From SKLM01 sp964450435 (GTDB taxonomy: Bacteria > Chloroflexota > Anaerolineae > B4-G1): DNA of 9,282 nt. This document shows positions 7,001 to 9,282 of the stretch, in pieces (positions within the stretch are counted from its first letter, which is position 1; each line of letters opens with the position of its first letter). The translations under genes were made by a program, and so were the position numbers. The notes beneath the pieces were generated by a model, which worked only from the letters and a program-made list of their open reading frames with translations, had not been told where the DNA came from and searched no databases. The stretch spans positions 1 through 9,282 of the forward strand of contig CAYVCX010000088.1 in assembly GCA_964450435.1 (NCBI GenBank), written 5' to 3'.

Positions 7001-7671
7001 TCCGGAGCGGGAGACACGCTCAGCTCCTCGCGCAGTATCTCACAGCAACGACGGTATTGAGCCACTGCCTCAGCATCCCTCCCCAGCAGATGATAGAGAC
7101 GCATTAGCTCACGGTGCGCCGCCTCGTGGAGTGGCTCGACAGCGACCAAGCGCCGAGCGACGCTCAGGGCCCTCGAATAATCACCAACCCGCTTGTGATG
7201 CTCCAAGGGAAATCCCAACGCCTCTAGATAGAGCCCTCGCAGTCGCTCCCGCTCCAAAAGGACCCAACCGTGATAAAGACCGTCCAGGAAAGGCCCGCGG
7301 TAAAGAACAAGGGCCTTCTCCAAGGACTCAATGGATGCTGCCTCAAGCTCCAATCGGGAGGCGACATCCTCAAATCGCTCGACATCCAACCGACAGGGGA
7401 AGTCATCGTTGAGCCAGACGTATTCCTCGTCCGCCAGTACACAGTCACCAAGCACGTGGCGCACGCGCCAAAGAGTGTCGGAGAGACGACGCCGGGCCTT
7501 ATCCTCGGGGAGATCAGGCCAGAGGACGCCAACCAGGACAGAGCGGGGGTGAGGACGGTCACGGAAGGTGATCAGATAGCCCAGCAAATCACGGGCCTTC
7601 TGGGTGGGCAGCTGGAGAGGCTGCCCGTCACGCTCGATACGGAGGCCACCGAAGGTGTAGAGATGCAGCAT
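4021..7671 (-). CDS. SARP/BTAD-AAA-TPR transcriptional regulator with extra C-terminal HTH
   Basis: This 1216-residue cytoplasmic regulator reads, in order: an OmpR-like winged helix of SARP type (1-95, MLHLYTFGGLRIERDG), a BTAD helical domain (about 96-235), and an AAA/STAND-type ATPase opening with LVGRDAER (263-270), with Walker A GEAGIGKS (292-299) and Walker B LWVLEDLQDAD (406-416). TPR-like helical repeats follow (about 680-1080, such as GRYEAANDDAQAALEIYRRL). A final segment VTFIWTVDAGDED and a DeoR/HTH_11-like helix-turn-helix (about 1158-1213, RRHRILRLL ... VADLAGALDVSSRTIRSDL) close it. Such proteins couple ligand or partner sensing through TPRs to ATP-driven activation of transcription. 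AfsR-type relatives lack the C-terminal HTH, so it may touch DNA at both ends. ATG 7671 gives an exact SARP start, but no ribosome site precedes it. Its target is unknown; neighbours on both sides are candidates. Confidence 0.9.
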   Translation of the reverse strand: MLHLYTFGGLRIERDGQPLQLPTQKARDLLGYLITFRDRPHPRSVLVGVLWPDLPEDKARRRLSDTLWRVRHVLGDCVLADEEYVWLNDDFPCRLDVERFEDVASRLELEAASIESLEKALVLYRGPFLDGLYHGWVLLERERLRGLYLEALGFPLEHHKRVGDYSRALSVARRLVAVEPLHEAAHRELMRLYHLLGRDAEAVAQYRRCCEILREELSVSPAPETEALYQALNRRTSLPSVVSDVHLPAPARSPIPHLDDLPLVGRDAERAALLHHLEAAASGRGSVVLLEGEAGIGKSRLARELAEGARWRNVEVVVAHVPADASSSYGLFLAALSPMLTPLRIRQLARLVEPAHLRAAASLLPSLAETLDLSPPLDLPPPQAHERLQEALAALALNLARIVPWLWVLEDLQDADAETLSLLPHLSLPLRESQGLVLLTGRSAELRADPRVWKALQALDRAGPFPRYTLARLDRNAIGCLVRDLLGEEDASLTGHLMRESGGVPLYLVETLRGWRDEGHLLPDEGGKGLPGGTWHWSGEAASALPSHVGESVIGHRLSQLSTTAEQVLATAAVIGADVDFDLLARVCAFPAPESELTDADPYLLVTDELLRLGFLEEADVGYRVSHEQVRQAAYGRLRLSERQRLHRKVALALEDLFPDQFERIAHHFEAAGQRRPAIHYLNRAVEHARELFAHQTALSCYDRLLDLLDRPGDRSARYDVLCDRVEVLGWIGDREAQGRGLEEMLRLARATSDDARLGKALHRRSEWHRVQGRYEAANDDAQAALEIYRRLGDEHNRARLLNQLGRNLLDTDDCPQAVVYFEQALPIHEAVDDLVGQIQSLMGLASVAQYKGDLSRSLMHCRDSLDLARSTGDVRWINYTLSSVGLGYVDLGDMEAAEAHLRQALELAETSGQRRRRAITRVRLAHVALQRGDFDAAQVRLETALETLRDVQDISWGGYARSILGEVHLLHGDHAAAQEHLEVACQCYRRLGELDWHTISLSYLARAEAALGKEAAAWEHSQEVAAKAAAEWPDAESPPEIYYNHYRVAQATRHWAAARDALEEAANVLDERAKLISDPDWRESYGTGLRVNRAISEAIAEQPPPGCLRVRLARADVPAHRRPGPDEMVTFIWTVDAGDEDATLAEREGGDKWHPKVALRRHRILRLLDEAESGGASPTVADLAGALDVSSRTIRSDLTALRDQGHPVRTRGSRA

Positions 7672-7700
7672 AGGGGTGTCTTTTTAGTTCAATGAGCCCA

Positions 7701-7715
7701 CCGATCATAGATCGG
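7701..7715. promoter_or_regulatory. Perfect dyad upstream of the regulator gene
   Basis: CCGATC-ATA-GATCGG is a perfect 6-bp dyad centred 37 bases upstream of ATG 7671, between the end of the transporter gene and the regulator. No T-run follows in either direction, so it is not a convincing terminator. It may be an operator, possibly for autoregulation. A TAAAAA at 7686-7681 could be a -10 element giving a nearly leaderless mRNA, but no -35 match is seen. Confidence 0.35.
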
Positions 7716-7758
7716 CTTCGAGCGTACAGAGCACCGCATTCCCAGCGACGCCTGAGCT

Positions 7759-8364
7759 TCAATCCGACGCCGAAAACCTGGGGGCCGCCGGCGCGGCCCG
7801 CCTTCGAGCCAACTCAGCCTGGATCGCCCGATGGCGCTCGCGCGTCAGAGGATACCGCCAGGCGACGACGATGGCGCCGACCAGGACAACGCCCGGCACA
7901 ACGGCAAGCAGCAGTCGTATCGTCATCAACGCCTCAGGGGGCTGCTCCGCCACCTTCCTGATGTAACCCGACCAGGCCAATATCGGGCCAATGGCAGCGA
8001 GCACCAGCTTAGTGGAGAGCTTGCGGACGAAGACCTCGAACCCGGAGTAGATGCCCTCCTGGCGCCTGCCGCTGCTCAACTCGTCCATATTGAGGGTATC
8101 GCCGCTCATCGCCGTCGGCAGGCCATGAGCGGCCGCGATGCCAGGGCCGACGAAAGTGACCAGAACGTTAAAACAGCCTCTCGCTCCCCTGGGGACGACA
8201 AGCACGCTCATCATCACGACAGCCCACGAGGCCATAGCAACGATGAAAGCCACCTTCTTCTCCCACCGGCGCGCAATCCACAGCATCAGAGGCAGGCACA
8301 ACGCCGCACTTCCCAGGAGAGCCGCCTGCACCAGCGAGGCCTCCCCGGCCCTGTATTGATCCAA
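7759..8364 (-). CDS. GPH-family sugar:cation symporter, C-terminal part (frameshifted)
   Basis: This frame encodes membrane helices 8-12 of the transporter whose first part lies at 8286-9170. Helices are visible at SLVQAALLGSAALCLPLMLW, KVAFIVAMASWAVVMMSVLV, FNVLVTFVGPGIAAAHGLPT, LSTKLVLAAIGPILAW and IRLLLAVVPGVVLVGAIVVAW. MSGDTLNMDELSSGRRQEGI, before helix 11, is the typical cytoplasmic loop of the GPH family, where a D.....GR.EG pattern is conserved. The protein ends in an Arg/Ala-rich cytoplasmic tail. The nominal start, TTG at 8364, has no ribosome site and lies within a helix, so this is not an independent gene; real homology begins at about 8358. The frame stays intact for 200 codons with no further damage, which suggests a recent mutation or a sequence error. 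Confidence 0.8.
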   Translation of the reverse strand: MDQYRAGEASLVQAALLGSAALCLPLMLWIARRWEKKVAFIVAMASWAVVMMSVLVVPRGARGCFNVLVTFVGPGIAAAHGLPTAMSGDTLNMDELSSGRRQEGIYSGFEVFVRKLSTKLVLAAIGPILAWSGYIRKVAEQPPEALMTIRLLLAVVPGVVLVGAIVVAWRYPLTRERHRAIQAELARRRAAPAAPRFSASD

Positions 8365-9170
8365 TAGATCAGGAAGTAGGCCAAGAGGGCCGAAGCGAAA
8401 TTCGCCGGGATCCAGCTCAGAATGCGCATCCCGAGCGTATACCGCCAGGGCCGATTGCGCAGGACGAACCTCAGGCTCTCCAGCAAGGGCAATGCCGGCT
8501 CGACCTGGAACGCTTCCCGCTCTCGGGTGCCAAGGGAAGTAACAAGTATGGAGAGGACGAATAAAATCCCGAAGGCAACCCCCATAATCAAGAAAGCAGT
8601 CCGCTCATCGGGATAGGCTTCGAGGATGAACGAGAACCCTACCGCTGCCATCAAACCGGTAGCGATGGATATGAACATGCGGAAAATAGTGAGCGAAGTG
8701 CGCTCGTCGTGATCCAGCGTCAGCTCTGGGGTCAGCGCGTAGTAGGGGCAACTGACGATGGTGACGGCTGTATCGAACAGGATGTACACCAGGGCGAAGT
8801 AGAGACACAGCAGCGTCTGGTTTTGAATCGGCGGCACGATCCACATCAACACGAAGGTCGCGCCATAGGGCAGGGCACCGAAGAGCAGGTAGGGGCGTCT
8901 CCGCCCCCAGCGGGTGCGCGTGTGTTCGGAAAGCGACCCAATCAGTGGGTCGTTGAGGGCGTCCCAGACGCCGCCGACAAGGAGGGTGAGGCCGGCCAAA
9001 GAAGGATCGAGATTGGCCACGTCGGTGAGGAAGAAGAGATACCAGAACGGGACAACGGTCCCAGGCCCAACCGACTGCGCCAGATCGCCCAAGCCGTAAG
9101 CGATCTTGGTCCAGAAGGAAAGTTTCTCGCTGCTCGGGCCCACGGGCTGTGCCGTACTCGCAACAGGCAA
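8286..9170 (-). CDS. GPH-family (MelB-like) sugar:cation symporter, N-terminal part (frameshifted)
   Basis: This is the first 271 residues of an MFS transporter of the glycoside-pentoside-hexuronide family, with seven membrane helices. The signature GGVWDALNDPLIGSL then TRTRWGRRRP is intact. Asp70 and Asp74 match MelB Asp55 and Asp59, the cation-binding pair, so Na+ or H+ coupling is likely. Sugar specificity cannot be read. From about base 8358 the frame turns into a tail of non-homologous residues (NTGPGRPRWCRR...) and stops at 8286. Adding one base there (ATCAATAC read as ATCCAATAC) continues as YWIQYRAGEASLVQ in the frame of 7759-8364, giving a normal 470-residue protein. The start is TTG 9170, with GAGGAG (9184-9179) 8 bases upstream. 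It may be a sequencing error or a real pseudogene. Confidence 0.85.
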   Translation of the reverse strand: MPVASTAQPVGPSSEKLSFWTKIAYGLGDLAQSVGPGTVVPFWYLFFLTDVANLDPSLAGLTLLVGGVWDALNDPLIGSLSEHTRTRWGRRRPYLLFGALPYGATFVLMWIVPPIQNQTLLCLYFALVYILFDTAVTIVSCPYYALTPELTLDHDERTSLTIFRMFISIATGLMAAVGFSFILEAYPDERTAFLIMGVAFGILFVLSILVTSLGTREREAFQVEPALPLLESLRFVLRNRPWRYTLGMRILSWIPANFASALLAYFLIYWINTGPGRPRWCRRLSWEVRRCACL

Positions 9171-9190
9171 TGGACACGCTCCTCATCGGC

Positions 9191-9209
9191 GGAGGGTAAA
9201 GCACCCTCC
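9191..9209 (-). promoter_or_regulatory. Leader hairpin just before the transporter ribosome site
   Basis: GGAGGGT (9191-9197) and ACCCTCC (9203-9209) form a perfect 7-bp stem with a 5-base loop. On the minus-strand mRNA it ends 6 bases before the GAGGAG ribosome site. It could modulate ribosome access, stabilise the leader, or be a DNA operator at about +27 to +45 relative to the predicted start of transcription. There is no T-run, so it is not a terminator. Confidence 0.4.
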
Positions 9210-9241
9210 CCGAAGTTTTGCAACGCTCTCTCACTGGTCCA

Positions 9242-9270
9242 ATTATAGCTCACTAGGGGGCAAAATACAA
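9242..9270 (-). promoter_or_regulatory. Sigma70-type promoter of the transporter gene
   Basis: On the minus strand a perfect TATAAT (9247-9242) follows TTGTAT (9270-9265, 3 of 6 to TTGACA, keeping the TTG) with an exact 17-base spacer. Transcription would begin near 9235, giving a leader of about 65 bases before TTG 9170. This is the clearest promoter in the window. Confidence 0.65.
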
Positions 9271-9282
9271 AAGGTGTACGGG

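Noticed and set aside
8340..8370. Programmed ribosomal frameshift in the transporter gene
   Set aside because: No slippery heptamer or suitable downstream stem is visible at the junction, and GPH transporters are not known to use frameshifting. A mutation or sequence error explains the pattern more simply.

Overview
The window is GC-rich and almost entirely coded on the minus strand. The combination of genes points to a Chloroflexota bacterium, probably of the Anaerolineae type. These genes are a very large SARP/AAA/TPR regulator, a lipoprotein with a Thr/Pro/Ser linker and a beta-propeller, a secreted repeat protein with GDITAVNAG-type repeats, and a small protein with the FVVRIWWE...WRGYVQH pattern. 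The taxon is an inference from protein style; there is no rRNA or other marker here. I see no tRNA, rRNA, CRISPR array, insertion sequence or credible plus-strand gene.

In the direction of transcription (right to left), the first gene is a GPH/MelB-type sugar:cation symporter (9170 to 7759). It is preceded by a good promoter (TATAAT at 9247-9242) and a leader hairpin. The reading frame is broken by what looks like one missing base near 8358; the two halves together make a normal 470-residue, 12-helix transporter. Next, 87 bases downstream, comes a 1216-residue transcriptional regulator (7671 to 4021). It has a SARP winged helix, BTAD, an AAA-type ATPase, TPR repeats and an additional C-terminal DeoR-like helix-turn-helix. 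It may control the neighbouring transporter, but that rests on proximity alone.

A 240-base non-coding gap (3781-4020) follows. It holds a pair of GTATCGCG direct repeats 11 bp apart, a weak promoter candidate and two overlapping hairpins that cannot fully form together. Downstream is a compact three-gene unit. It encodes a two-helix membrane protein with a GIDE/BAM-like extramembrane domain (3780-3121), a beta-propeller lipoprotein (3103-1685, 17 bases further on) and a 75-residue small protein (1659-1432, 25 bases further on). Together these look like a small cell-envelope operon of unknown function.

The last unit starts after a 190-base gap. It contains a possible 23-codon ORF with a very strong ribosome binding site (1327-1256), followed 14 bases later by a secreted fibre-like repeat protein (from 1241) that runs off the left edge. 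The most useful second looks are the transporter frameshift, the tiny ORF, the short repeat inserted in frame into the propeller gene, the extra DNA-binding domain of the regulator, and the paired hairpins and direct repeats ahead of the envelope operon. I found no clearly new multi-gene system.
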